A stretch of DNA of 64,000 bases from the NCBI GenBank assembly GCA_964386385.1, contig CAYLRN010000013.1:21603-85602 (forward strand), given 5' to 3'. The notes under the pieces were generated by a model, which made no database searches, was not told where the DNA came from, and saw nothing but the letters and a program-made list of their open reading frames with translations. Made by a program: the position numbers and the translations under genes. Positions 9,201-15,074 of the stretch are shown here, piece by piece; within the stretch, counting starts at the first letter, position 1, and each line of letters opens with the position of its first letter. Source of the DNA: RUG572 sp964386385. Lineage in GTDB: Bacteria > Verrucomicrobiota > Kiritimatiellia > RFP12 > UBA1067.

Positions 9201-9474
9201 CGTACCTGTTTGGGATTTCCACCATGTGGAAGCCGCCGTCCGGGTTCGGCGGCAGGCTCCACCCGACAGTCTGCTCCTCCACCGCGCCGCCGGCCCATAC
9301 GAGGTCGTTCGTGGAATCGACCATGCACCGTCCGTCGAACGACCCATTGTGCTTCCGCTCCATCGGCCACAGCGCGACCGTCCTGGCCTCCGCGGCGGCG
9401 CAAGCCAGCGCCACCGCGAGAACGCCAAGAATCCGCACTGCGGAAAACCGCTTCGCCGCAAGTCCGCATCTCAT
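6271..9474 (-). CDS. Secreted protein with four LamG/concanavalin-like domains
   Basis: 1067 residues. A signal peptide (MRCGLAAKRF...LAVALACAAAEA) is followed by four tandem LamG-like jelly-roll domains of about 250 residues. Each opens with a W-P-L/M motif (VALWPMERK, AYWPLDVAAD, ALWPLNVVNG, SYWPLDVAEG). Each carries the core W-H-H-V/L-A-L-V-x and ends in PSEFLCA or a variant. LamG domains usually bind glycans or proteins outside the cell. No catalytic motif or sorting signal is visible; the C-terminus is GTVFILR. Start ATG 9474 is preceded by AAAGG at nine bases; ATG 9492 is possible. Two other LamG proteins in the window (45255-46946 and 59048-60748) share the terminal motif style. Confidence 0.85.
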   Translation of the reverse strand: MRCGLAAKRFSAVRILGVLAVALACAAAEARTVALWPMERKHNGSFDGRCMVDSTNDLVWAGGAVEEQTVGWSLPPNPDGGFHMVEIPNRYAARSSGSSYFLYNHAGALARHVARDRSFTVEGWLKLSRFPASNDWSYVVGGYNSSGSGNSSEHRWMLSFRGPTDETPSFHWHVYGQSKTDNVVLYSYADDEDARTLTNDWHHVALVHEVTPAAVERWTLYLDGEQLGPCHENGAVVSTPPAGGSFDVGGRGNHPTWGAFDYWRLSDAALPPSEFLCAGGEGTPAPDFETIAYWPLDVAADGGVDGRDAVGDAALSGGFWGAGKEETANRAAPCTDSAFTGNPPNTTVSLPGGNAGCAEGTAAFGFLINDGVGRNLTLTNDFTVEAWIAPRVVGRDTRDAEGNFAMWIFGTRRTYEYGWALQLRRFPDGTARFEVYAIDVLGELQGNRAISGDMGGWYETWRHVALVYDRDGGANGFGRWELFLDGESAGFLENARAPDAGSVSPYFVLLNRVGDSAGMKTETGVGYGFTGRMDCARVSGAALAPAQFMCADGGTEASDVLALWPLNVVNGTYFDLNDVVGMYHMTCAYTATVPPATAEYCASGIAGDVPAVTNPETSPYFRGDASKLGGSALFRTMDGNAGRYSSLVTGASSVMSTLMGEFTLEFFFKRRASSSKDQEVFFAIANGTKGISVRFFHDVAHGFRIWDNLYGTELKDTTFAGTAPGDVSEDEWHHLALVHSFETVDGAEKSVWRLFIDGVQNGDAAMTDKTVVPGSDGKIMLLGGRHWYGNNSLRGQMSSVRLSSGIRPPSEFLCAAPAESAAAKSAATLSYWPLDVAEGATNLSCLVDDAYGFAPVGAVEADSAARPVVPRIAEQDGPARRNAGSAALAPGASLVSSGRGLALEPGRTFTVEGWLKWANASVADETVFEVGRAGTAAGGVRLFIDRSGTTPRIRLLARGRWPNTPYADGTLLEDATALAGVWTHLALVRDLAEWRLYVDGSLAGSLADLRAPTPAMEFFSSGDLALGSAEGEGAFTGSFDLWRLSSGVREPGDFLYAPPRGTVFILR

Positions 9475-9545
9475 TGAATGACGCCTTTCCATAGTCTGCT
9501 TCAAACCACAAAACCAATCAGGCGAAATTTCGCCCGACAACGCAG

Positions 9546-9575
9546 ATTATGCCATTTTTTTTTCTCCCCCGTCAA
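9546..9575 (-). promoter_or_regulatory. Promoter of the four-domain LamG gene
   Basis: Minus-strand -35 TTGACG (9575-9570), 18-bp spacer containing a nine-A run, -10 CATAAT (9551-9546). It gives a leader of about 65 nt. Confidence 0.75.
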
Positions 9576-9676
9576 GCGGGGAATTCAGGGCCGCAGTTGC
9601 CCATAATATAGGACGCCAAGGGATCTCAGGCGCGTCCCCCCATTGCTCAAATCCAAGGACACTGTAGAATGGAGGC

Positions 9677-9874
9677 ATGAAGAAGATGTCAGAGACGACT
9701 TTCCGCGACAGGCAGCCCGACTTCCGCAACCAGTACGGGCGGCTGAAGAGCAAGACGGCAAAGGGCGATTTCCTGACCCGCCCGTGCAAGACCTTCGGCT
9801 TCGAGCGCAAGTACCTGACGAAACTGCTCGACGGGGCGCGCCGGCACAGACCGCCGCGCGGCCAGGCGCAATGA
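9677..9874 (+). pseudogene. N-terminal fragment of an integrase/transposase (ISNCY-like)
   Basis: An open frame of 65 codons, MKKMSETTFRDRQ...FERKYLTKLLDGARRHR. The pattern of a helical start, a Y-G-R-L-K-S-K segment, F-G-F-E-R-K-Y-L and L-L-D-G resembles the extreme N-terminus of DDE integrases whose early HTH reads GYxRKYAIRLLNG. The rest of the enzyme is absent downstream. Family assignment is from memory of the motif only. It marks the left edge of the degenerate accessory island. Confidence 0.4.
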
Positions 9875-10193
9875 GGTTTCGGCGTCCTTTCCATTTGACT
9901 AACTGCGGTCGCAGGCCATGTGCCTTGCCAAAGCATGCATCTTGTCAAAGTGAATGCACCCATGGGATACGCGTCCGCTTGTTCCGAAAAGACACGATGC
10001 ATCCGAGCGAAAGCGACAAGACCTCGCATTCCTCCGCGCTTCCGATAGGCCCGCCCATGAGACGCATGGAAGGCGTCCACCTCACGCCGATGAACGCGAA
10101 GAGCGCGTGGAGGGTCGTCTGCCTCACGCAAAGGCGCAGAGACACAGAGGGACTTCCGGTCTGCGACTGGATTGCGCGGGAGGGTCGCGCTCC
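9875..10193. other. Non-coding degenerate stretch left of the hsdS remnant
   Basis: No convincing gene. It holds a dispersed-looking motif, CGCAAAGGCGCAGAGACA (near 10117), and the REP-like hairpin at 10178-10202. A related inverted segment (CGCAGAGGCGTAGAG on the minus strand) lies near 14080-14095, beside the second hsdS remnant. The inverted similarity between the two sides may therefore extend beyond the 63-bp repeats, though loosely. Confidence 0.5.
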
Positions 10194-10202
10194 TGCGCGA
10201 CC
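10178..10202 (+). repeat. REP-like hairpin (copy 1)
   Basis: Head GGGAG, then a perfect 8-bp stem GGTCGCGC/GCGCGACC with loop TCCT. One of ten such elements in the window. Confidence 0.8.
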
Positions 10203-10256
10203 GCCGACGCTCCGTTCCTCGTCCCACTGGGCTGGGAGTGGGCGCGGCTTGGGGAG
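10194..10256 (+). repeat. Left arm of hsdS inverted repeat
   Basis: 63 bp that match the reverse complement of 13951-14013 at 56 of 63 positions by hand count. It encodes the conserved entry to a specificity-subunit target-recognition domain (GWEWARLGE). Inverted repeats inside hsdS genes are the usual recombination sites of phase-variable type I systems. Confidence 0.75.
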
Positions 10257-10751
10257 GTGTGCGAGATACAACTTGGTAAAATGCTCGACAAGGGGAAGAA
10301 CAAGGGTGCCCCATATTCCTATTTTGCCAACCAGTCCGTGAGATGGAGAACATTTGACCTTTCCTCTTTGAAGACGATGCCGTTCAATGATACGGAAGAC
10401 GAAAAATTCGCGTTGCATCCAGGCGACATTTTAATGTGCGAAGGCGGCGTGCCGGGCCGTTGCGCCATATGGTGCAAGGAGAGGACTGACATAAAGTATC
10501 AAAAGGCAGTTCATCGAATTCGTTCTCATCATATTCAGCCAGAACATGTGCAGATTTTCTTTGAGTCCGTTCATGAAGAACGCTTTTTCAAGGACTGCCT
10601 TGCCGGCACCACTATCAGGCATTTGCCACGCGAGGCCTTGTTCGCCTTTCCCATCCCCCTTCCGCCGCTTGCGGAGCAGAAGCGGATTGTGGCGAAGGTT
10701 GATGAAATGACTGCACTGCTGAACAACCTGAAAAGACAGGTTAGGGCATGA
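10212..10751 (+). pseudogene. Type I restriction specificity subunit (HsdS) half-gene
   Basis: About 180 codons resembling one target-recognition domain plus the following conserved helix. It begins WEWARLGEVCEI, runs through the variable DNA-recognition part (KMLDKGKNKGAPYSYFANQS...GDILMCEGG) and ends in the family hallmark PLPPLAEQKRIVAKVDEMT. A full HsdS has two such halves; here only one is present, with no start codon or ribosome-binding site suited to it. No hsdM or hsdR lies in the window. It could be a silent cassette for an expressed hsdS elsewhere, or a relic. Confidence 0.7.
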
Positions 10752-10779
10752 TCTCATTTGCATGCGCAGCGCATTCCAC

Positions 10780-10809
10780 CCCTACACGAGTTTGCAAACT
10801 CGTGTAGGG
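10780..10809. repeat. Perfect 30-bp palindrome, downstream copy
   Basis: Half-site CCCTACACGAGTTTG followed by its exact complement. It repeats the 36-bp palindrome at 11433-11468 and lies ten bases past the stop of the HTH gene between them. Confidence 0.85.
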
Positions 10810-10819
10810 ACGAAATCGT

Positions 10820-11419
10820 TCAGAAGAGACAGAGCTCGGAAAGCCCAAGGACTGCTTTTGAAGGATGCGGAACGGCTCTCACCCTCGCAGGAAGGCCGTG
10901 GCGAATGGGCGTTTGAACCTCCGCAAAACCATTGCGGCAGAGCGTTCGACGATGCTTCAGGACTGTCCTGGCGGATATTCGGAGTTGTCTGCCAATCTCC
11001 GCGCAATCGACCCATCCTCCGGATTTCAGCGGACACGCCATCATCTTGACGGCATTCGACGTCCGCAAAGCCGAAAAGAGGGCAATGACGTCCCTATCGC
11101 CCTTTCCCCCGCGAAACAGTTCAGTGACTACGTCAATGACCTTCGCCGATTGCGGCACAATGGGATCGGTCTTGAACTCGTAGAATACGTTGACGGACTT
11201 TCGTCTTGCATGGATCAGACCGCGAGCCTGCAGTTCCTTGAGATAGAGACTTATCGTTCCCTTGTGCAGCGCCGTCTGCCGCACCATGCCCATGACGGTC
11301 AACGACTTCTCCTTCATCAGAATTCGCAAGATGCGAAGTCGTATGGGATTGGCCACGACACGGCACGTTTTCCACAAGGTCGGCGACAGCGCGTTCAATT
11401 CTGTCGGTGCACGTTTCAT
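10820..11419 (-). CDS. Winged-helix (ArsR-like) transcriptional regulator, two HTH segments
   Basis: 199 residues. Residues about 8-85 form an ArsR-like winged helix (LWKTCRVVANPIRLRILRIL, then the recognition region KGTISLYLKELQARGLI). A second predicted HTH is near residues 140-160 (IGRQLRISARTVLKHRRTL). No metal-binding cysteine pair typical of ArsR sensors is evident. The ATG at 11419 has no ribosome-binding site; a -10 TATAAT ends seven bases upstream, so the mRNA should be leaderless. A perfect palindrome covers the -35, and a second copy follows the gene. The likely role is autoregulation through the palindrome; other targets are unknown. Confidence 0.75.
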   Translation of the reverse strand: MKRAPTELNALSPTLWKTCRVVANPIRLRILRILMKEKSLTVMGMVRQTALHKGTISLYLKELQARGLIHARRKSVNVFYEFKTDPIVPQSAKVIDVVTELFRGGKGDRDVIALFSALRTSNAVKMMACPLKSGGWVDCAEIGRQLRISARTVLKHRRTLCRNGFAEVQTPIRHGLPARVRAVPHPSKAVLGLSELCLF

Positions 11420-11425
11420 GCAGTG

Positions 11426-11453
11426 ATTATACCACCCCTACACGAGTTTGCAA
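11426..11453 (-). promoter_or_regulatory. Leaderless promoter of the HTH gene
   Basis: Minus-strand -35 TTGCAA (11453-11448, the exact centre of the palindrome), 16-bp spacer, -10 TATAAT (11431-11426). The expected transcription start coincides with the ATG at 11419. Confidence 0.75.
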
Positions 11454-11468
11454 ACTCGTGTAGGGGTG
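11433..11468. repeat. Perfect 36-bp palindrome over the HTH-gene promoter
   Basis: Half-site CACCCCTACACGAGTTTG followed by its exact complement, centred on the -35 hexamer. There is no T-run, so a terminator role is unlikely; an operator fits better. Confidence 0.85.
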
Positions 11469-11776
11469 AAATGCGATTGCCCTTTTCGAATGGAGGAAAG
11501 AGACTTGAATGCCCAAAAAAAAACGGACAGACAATCCGCCGGTCTCTGTCGTTCACGCTCCGCGAATATCGCGAGCATTGACGGAATGTCGCCTTTTGCG
11601 CGGCATGCGGTGAACGCCTTGTAGTACGCACGGCGATTCTCGTACTTGATGCGTATGGGAAGATATCCACTGCGCATGAGCATGAAGCTTGCGAGAAGGC
11701 GGACGGCTCGACCGTTTCCGTCGATGAATGGATGCAGGGCATCGCATTTGCGGAACGATAGCCGCAGGATTTTCAT
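11438..11776 (-). pseudogene. C-terminal fragment of a Fic-family protein
   Basis: The Fic catalytic motif HPFIDGNGRAVRLL is intact (HPFx[D/E]GNGxxR), followed by LMRSGYLPIRIKYENRRAYY as in Fic proteins. The N-terminal two thirds are missing: the frame runs upstream straight into the recombinase remnant. The tail (after AERERQR) reads into the palindrome and stops there. Intact Fic enzymes transfer AMP from ATP to target proteins; this fragment is unlikely to fold. Confidence 0.7.
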
Positions 11777-11807
11777 GCCAATTGCGCATGATATCGTTCC
11801 GCAAACG

Positions 11808-12058
11808 TCACCACGTGACAACACGGTTGACGATGTCGCGCTGTTCCGTGCTTGTCCGACGGAGGTAGATGCGGGTTGTCTCGATGCTCTCGTGTCCCAT
11901 GAGGTCGGCGAGGAGCGATATGTGAAGGGAAGCGTCCCCCTGTCGATCTCCGCGTAAAGCGCGGCGAACTGCCGCATCGCGTAGAGATAGGAGGCGATTG
12001 TGTTGTCCGACTTGTTCGTCATCCGCAGGAATGCGGCGAATTCTTCGTGGTCTATCAT
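11808..12058 (-). pseudogene. Tyrosine recombinase with internal deletion
   Basis: The N-terminal SAM-like arm (MIDHEEFAAFLRMTNKSDNT...YLYAMRQFAALYAEID) is followed, after a frame change near 11935, by the C-terminal catalytic end LLADLMGHESIETTRIYLRR...VVTW. That end carries the late His and the nucleophile Tyr. The middle, with the Arg, Lys and HxxR box, is absent, so the enzyme cannot be active. Similar XerD-like recombinases often accompany invertible hsdS genes, and this one lies between two inverted hsdS fragments. Confidence 0.75.
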
Positions 12059-12153
12059 GGCGGTTTCCTTTTGTGAGGTCTGCCATGATAGCGAAACAGG
12101 GTCTCGTCATGTCTTCGTTCCGCCAAACGCCCAAAGATCTTTGATGCGGCTTC

Positions 12154-13338
12154 CTATGCGAGGCCAAGCCGTCTCATGTGCGCGGCGAGATCGCGGAACG
12201 GAACAAACGCCACGTCTCCCACACCTGCAGCGGCGTCGCCGCCGTATACGACCGTTGCGGAGGCGACATCCGGAATCATGCGCCGAACTGCATCGAGATT
12301 CTTTGCGAAGTCCGGAGAGAACGATGCGGACGACTTGATTTCAAACAAGTGGAGCGAACTTCCGGCCTCAACCACCAGATCGACTTCCGTGCCGTGCCGG
12401 TCACGGATGAAATATAGGTCGGGCGTCAGTCCGGCGTTAAGTCGCGTCTTAAGCGCCTCTACGATCACCATATTCTCGAAGAGGCCACCAAAGGCCGGAT
12501 CGCGCGCAGCCTGCATGGCGTCTCGTATGCCGAGCTGCCATGCGGCAAGCCCCGGTTCGCAAAAATAGACTTTCGGCGTCTTGACGAAACGCTTGCCGAA
12601 ATTGCGGTAGTATGGAGGCAGGACGAACACAAGATGGCACGCTTCGAGGATTGAAAGCCATCCGCGCAGCGTTGGAGCGCTGACGCCCGTTTCATCTGAA
12701 ATTCCCGCGCTGCTGTAAAGTTGTCCCACCCGCCCCGCAAGAAGCCTGATGAATGTCTCAAACGGGCGGCGTTCGCGCAGATTGGTCAACTGGGACACGT
12801 CCTTTTCAAGGTAAGTCGCCGCATAGTTCCTGTAGAGTTCAAACGGCGTCTGCCGTTCCGAGAACAGCCGCGGCATGAACCCCTCGACGATGCGCTGTTC
12901 CCTTGTCGATGGAATTCCTGCCGCCGACAGTTCGGCAAGTGAAAGCGGCAGAAGCGTCACTCCGCCGACGCGACCGGCGAGCGACTGTCCCATCCTGGCT
13001 CGCAACGCGGGCTGATGCGATCCGGTCAAGACGTAAAGTCCGTTCTTGCCAGAACATTCATCCACCGCAACCTGAATGCGGCTTAAGAGCGACGGTACGC
13101 GCTGGACTCCGTCAATGATGAGCGGAGCGGGATGCAGACGCAGGAATGACGCGCCATCTGCCTCTGCCGCTGTACGCAAATCCGGATTCTCAAGATTGAC
13201 GTAGCCGTAGTCGGGAAAAAGTGTCCGTGCAAGCGTGGTCTTGCCCGACTGCCTCGGTCCCTGCATTGAAAGGACGGGGAACTGCGCGGCAAGCGATTTC
13301 GCGTAAGGCGCGATGTCTCTTGGAATGCTCTTTTTCAT
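12154..13338 (-). CDS. AAA-type ATPase of the AAA_14/DUF4143 family
   Basis: 394 residues. N-terminal P-loop GPRQSGKTT (about residues 27-35), a Walker B-like strand PLIIDGVQRVPS, and a sensor-type LTGSHQ. The C-terminal DUF4143-like part has SLAELSAAGIPS and the late FEIKSSASFSPDFAKNL. Family members usually read IIDEVQ at Walker B; here a GAA-to-GGA change would give IIDGVQ, losing the catalytic Glu. Biological role of the family is poorly known. The ATG at 13338 has no ribosome-binding site. A -10 TACAAT seven bases upstream predicts a leaderless mRNA, and a 33-bp palindrome overlaps the -35. It is a stand-alone gene in the island. Confidence 0.85.
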   Translation of the reverse strand: MKKSIPRDIAPYAKSLAAQFPVLSMQGPRQSGKTTLARTLFPDYGYVNLENPDLRTAAEADGASFLRLHPAPLIIDGVQRVPSLLSRIQVAVDECSGKNGLYVLTGSHQPALRARMGQSLAGRVGGVTLLPLSLAELSAAGIPSTREQRIVEGFMPRLFSERQTPFELYRNYAATYLEKDVSQLTNLRERRPFETFIRLLAGRVGQLYSSAGISDETGVSAPTLRGWLSILEACHLVFVLPPYYRNFGKRFVKTPKVYFCEPGLAAWQLGIRDAMQAARDPAFGGLFENMVIVEALKTRLNAGLTPDLYFIRDRHGTEVDLVVEAGSSLHLFEIKSSASFSPDFAKNLDAVRRMIPDVASATVVYGGDAAAGVGDVAFVPFRDLAAHMRRLGLA

Positions 13339-13344
13339 GACGGC

Positions 13345-13373
13345 ATTGTATCAAAACGCTGGGCTAATCGAAA
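13345..13373 (-). promoter_or_regulatory. Leaderless promoter of the ATPase gene
   Basis: Minus-strand -10 TACAAT (13350-13345), 17-bp spacer, weak -35 TTTCGA (13373-13368) inside the palindrome. The predicted start falls on the ATG at 13338. Confidence 0.6.
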
Positions 13374-13393
13374 GTTGAACTTTCGATTAGCCC
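13361..13393. repeat. Perfect 33-bp palindrome upstream of the ATPase gene
   Basis: Arm GGGCTAATCGAAAGTT, one central G, then the exact complement. It has the same placement, over the -35, as the unrelated palindrome before the HTH gene. Confidence 0.85.
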
Positions 13394-13674
13394 GACACGG
13401 AGAGGGGATTGGAGGGTGTGGCGAAGTGGGACGCATCGGTGGGCGACTATTCCCCATGGGCGATCTACAGGAGATGGCGCATTGCCCATCGAATGGCGAT
13501 TGTTTCGCCAATCAGGCAGGGTGCGACGTCTCGTCGCGCCGAATGGTCGCATGATTTTGAGAGTTAGGAACATAATGAGAAATTCAGTCACTACCCACGG
13601 ACTTTATTAAATCCGCGGGTGGCGTCATTGCGTTTGCAATGGCCTCCGCGACGGGCGTTCCGATACGCCTGAAT
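13394..13674. other. Non-coding gap with a REP-like hairpin
   Basis: No gene seen. It contains the REP-like hairpin at 13515-13540 and a weaker hairpin near 13597-13622 (arms CCCACGGA and TCCGCGGG around an AT-rich loop). Confidence 0.5.
13515..13540 (+). repeat. REP-like hairpin (copy 2)
   Basis: Head GGCAG, stem GGTGCGACG/CGTCGCGCC with one G-T pair, loop TCT. Confidence 0.7.
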
Positions 13675-14030
13675 TCACGGACGAGAACGCTCTTTCAAGA
13701 CGTAGAAGCCCGTCGAGGCAATGCAATGCGAATGGCGTTCGCCAATCAATGCAATGTTCCGAAGGTATGGCCGAACCATGGAAAACACGACATCGCCTGT
13801 TCGGACTTCTCGCGACGCCCTGCTTGTCGCACCTTCAACCGGCAGCCTTTTGGCGGCTCGAACAACATTTCGCTTATTGTCTATTGCATCAATGTCGATA
13901 TAGTCAAAAGTCTCTCCTATCGGATGCCTGTTGGCCATTGGAAGCAATATCTCCCCAAGCCGCGCCCATTCCCATCCTTGCGGGATGGGGAACGGAGCGT
14001 CGGCGGTCGCGCAGAAGCGCACTCCTTCAG
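13675..14030 (-). pseudogene. Type I specificity subunit (HsdS) fragment, inverted relative to the first
   Basis: It encodes GWEWARLGEILLPMAN, then FDYIDIDAIDNKRNVV, SRASREVRTGDVVFSMVRPY and CIASTGFYVLK. This is a typical first half of an HsdS target-recognition domain that breaks off after GFYV. The second half and the conserved helix are missing. The first bases share the 63-bp inverted repeat with 10194-10256, but the recognition part is unrelated, as expected for alternative recognition cassettes. No start signal was found. Confidence 0.7.
13951..14013 (-). repeat. Right arm of hsdS inverted repeat
   Basis: Reverse complement of 10194-10256 at 56 of 63 positions. With the left arm it brackets 3.7 kb containing the dead recombinase, the HTH gene and the ATPase. 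Confidence 0.75.
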
Positions 14031-14046
14031 ATACGCCGTCGTCATC

Positions 14047-14071
14047 GGCGCATGAGAACATGCGCCCTCCC
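14047..14071 (-). repeat. REP-like hairpin (copy 3)
   Basis: On the minus strand: head GGGAG, perfect stem GGCGCATG/CATGCGCC, loop TTCT. It lies just outside the right inverted-repeat arm. Confidence 0.75.
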
Positions 14072-14279
14072 TCTCTACGCCTCTGCGGCGCTGCGTGAGA
14101 CAGCCCGCCCGCGCCCTCTCCGCGTTCCTCCGTGTGAGCCGGGAACGAGCGCCGGGCCCGCCGCCCGTTCCATCAGTTCGCGCGGCATCAGTTCGCCGCC
14201 GCGCTCCGCAAAGTTGTTTCTGCCAGATTCTTCCATGTGAAACCGCTGCCGCCATTTATGGAGGAAACGGAGACGGAGG

Positions 14280-15059
14280 TCATCTGCAGAAGCAGAGCGT
14301 GAGAAGCCCGGCGACGATGCAGTACGGACCGAACAGCCAGAACCGGCGCCCCTTGAGCGTCTTCACCAGAAGCGCAAGCGAGAACCAGCCCACTACGGCG
14401 GCCACGGCGACGCCCCAGAGCATCAGCCACGCGGAATATCCCTCCGCCGCGACGTCGTCCTTCAGCAGTTCCAGCAGGACGCCGCCGAGTATCAGCGGAG
14501 CGCCCATCAGGAACGAGAACTCGGCGGCGGCCTCCGGCGAGACGCGCCCGCCGCGCGCGGCGGCGAGCGTCATGCCGCTGCGGGAGACGCCGGGGAGAAG
14601 CGCGATTGCCTGCCCCACGCCCATGAGAAGGGAGCGCGGAAAGTCCACCTTCCTCTCCCCGCGCGGAATGCAGCGCGTCCCGAGCAGCACCGCGCCCGTG
14701 AACATCAGCAGCGCGCCCACCATCCTGGCGTTCGCCATCAGCGCGTCGATCGGCTCGCGCAGGAGGAAGTAGACCGCCACGGCCGGCATGGCGGAGAGGA
14801 GGATCTTCCCGGCGTACGCCAGGTCCTCCCGCCGGCCATGCGCGATTCCGCAGAGCGTCTGCCGAAGGCGGCGGGCGTAGAACGCGAAGACGGACAGCAG
14901 CGTGCCGGCGTGCAGCGCCACCTCGAACCTGAGGTGCAGACTCTCCGGCACGTCCAGGACGTGCTGGAGGATCACAAGGTGGCCCGAACTCGAAATGGGC
15001 AGGAATTCGGCAACTCCCTGAAGGACTGCCAGCAGCGTGACGTCGACAAACTCTTCCAT
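14280..15059 (-). CDS. uppP: Undecaprenyl-diphosphate phosphatase UppP
   Basis: Integral membrane phosphatase recycling the C55 lipid carrier for cell-wall synthesis; about 259 residues. The family motifs are present: QGVAEFLPISSSGHLVI near the N-terminus and LPGVSRSGMT in the second half, plus several membrane helices. ATG 15059 follows GGGGAG at eight bases. It is the last gene of the metK-kef-uvrB-uppP run, 15 bases after uvrB. BacA, which confers bacitracin resistance, is the same family. Confidence 0.96.
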   Translation of the reverse strand: MEEFVDVTLLAVLQGVAEFLPISSSGHLVILQHVLDVPESLHLRFEVALHAGTLLSVFAFYARRLRQTLCGIAHGRREDLAYAGKILLSAMPAVAVYFLLREPIDALMANARMVGALLMFTGAVLLGTRCIPRGERKVDFPRSLLMGVGQAIALLPGVSRSGMTLAAARGGRVSPEAAAEFSFLMGAPLILGGVLLELLKDDVAAEGYSAWLMLWGVAVAAVVGWFSLALLVKTLKGRRFWLFGPYCIVAGLLTLCFCR

Positions 15060-15074
15060 GGTCAAACTCCCCGT

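Noticed and set aside
9677..9874. Complete small DNA-binding protein gene
   Set aside because: It looks like the beginning of an integrase and has no clear ribosome-binding site, so it was treated as a fragment.
9954..10211. In-frame upstream extension of the hsdS fragment
   Set aside because: The codons before GWEWARLGE do not look coding (Arg/His-rich, covers the REP hairpin), and no start signal was seen.
11433..11468. Palindrome as a Rho-independent terminator
   Set aside because: No T-run follows on either strand and it lies over a promoter, so an operator is more likely.
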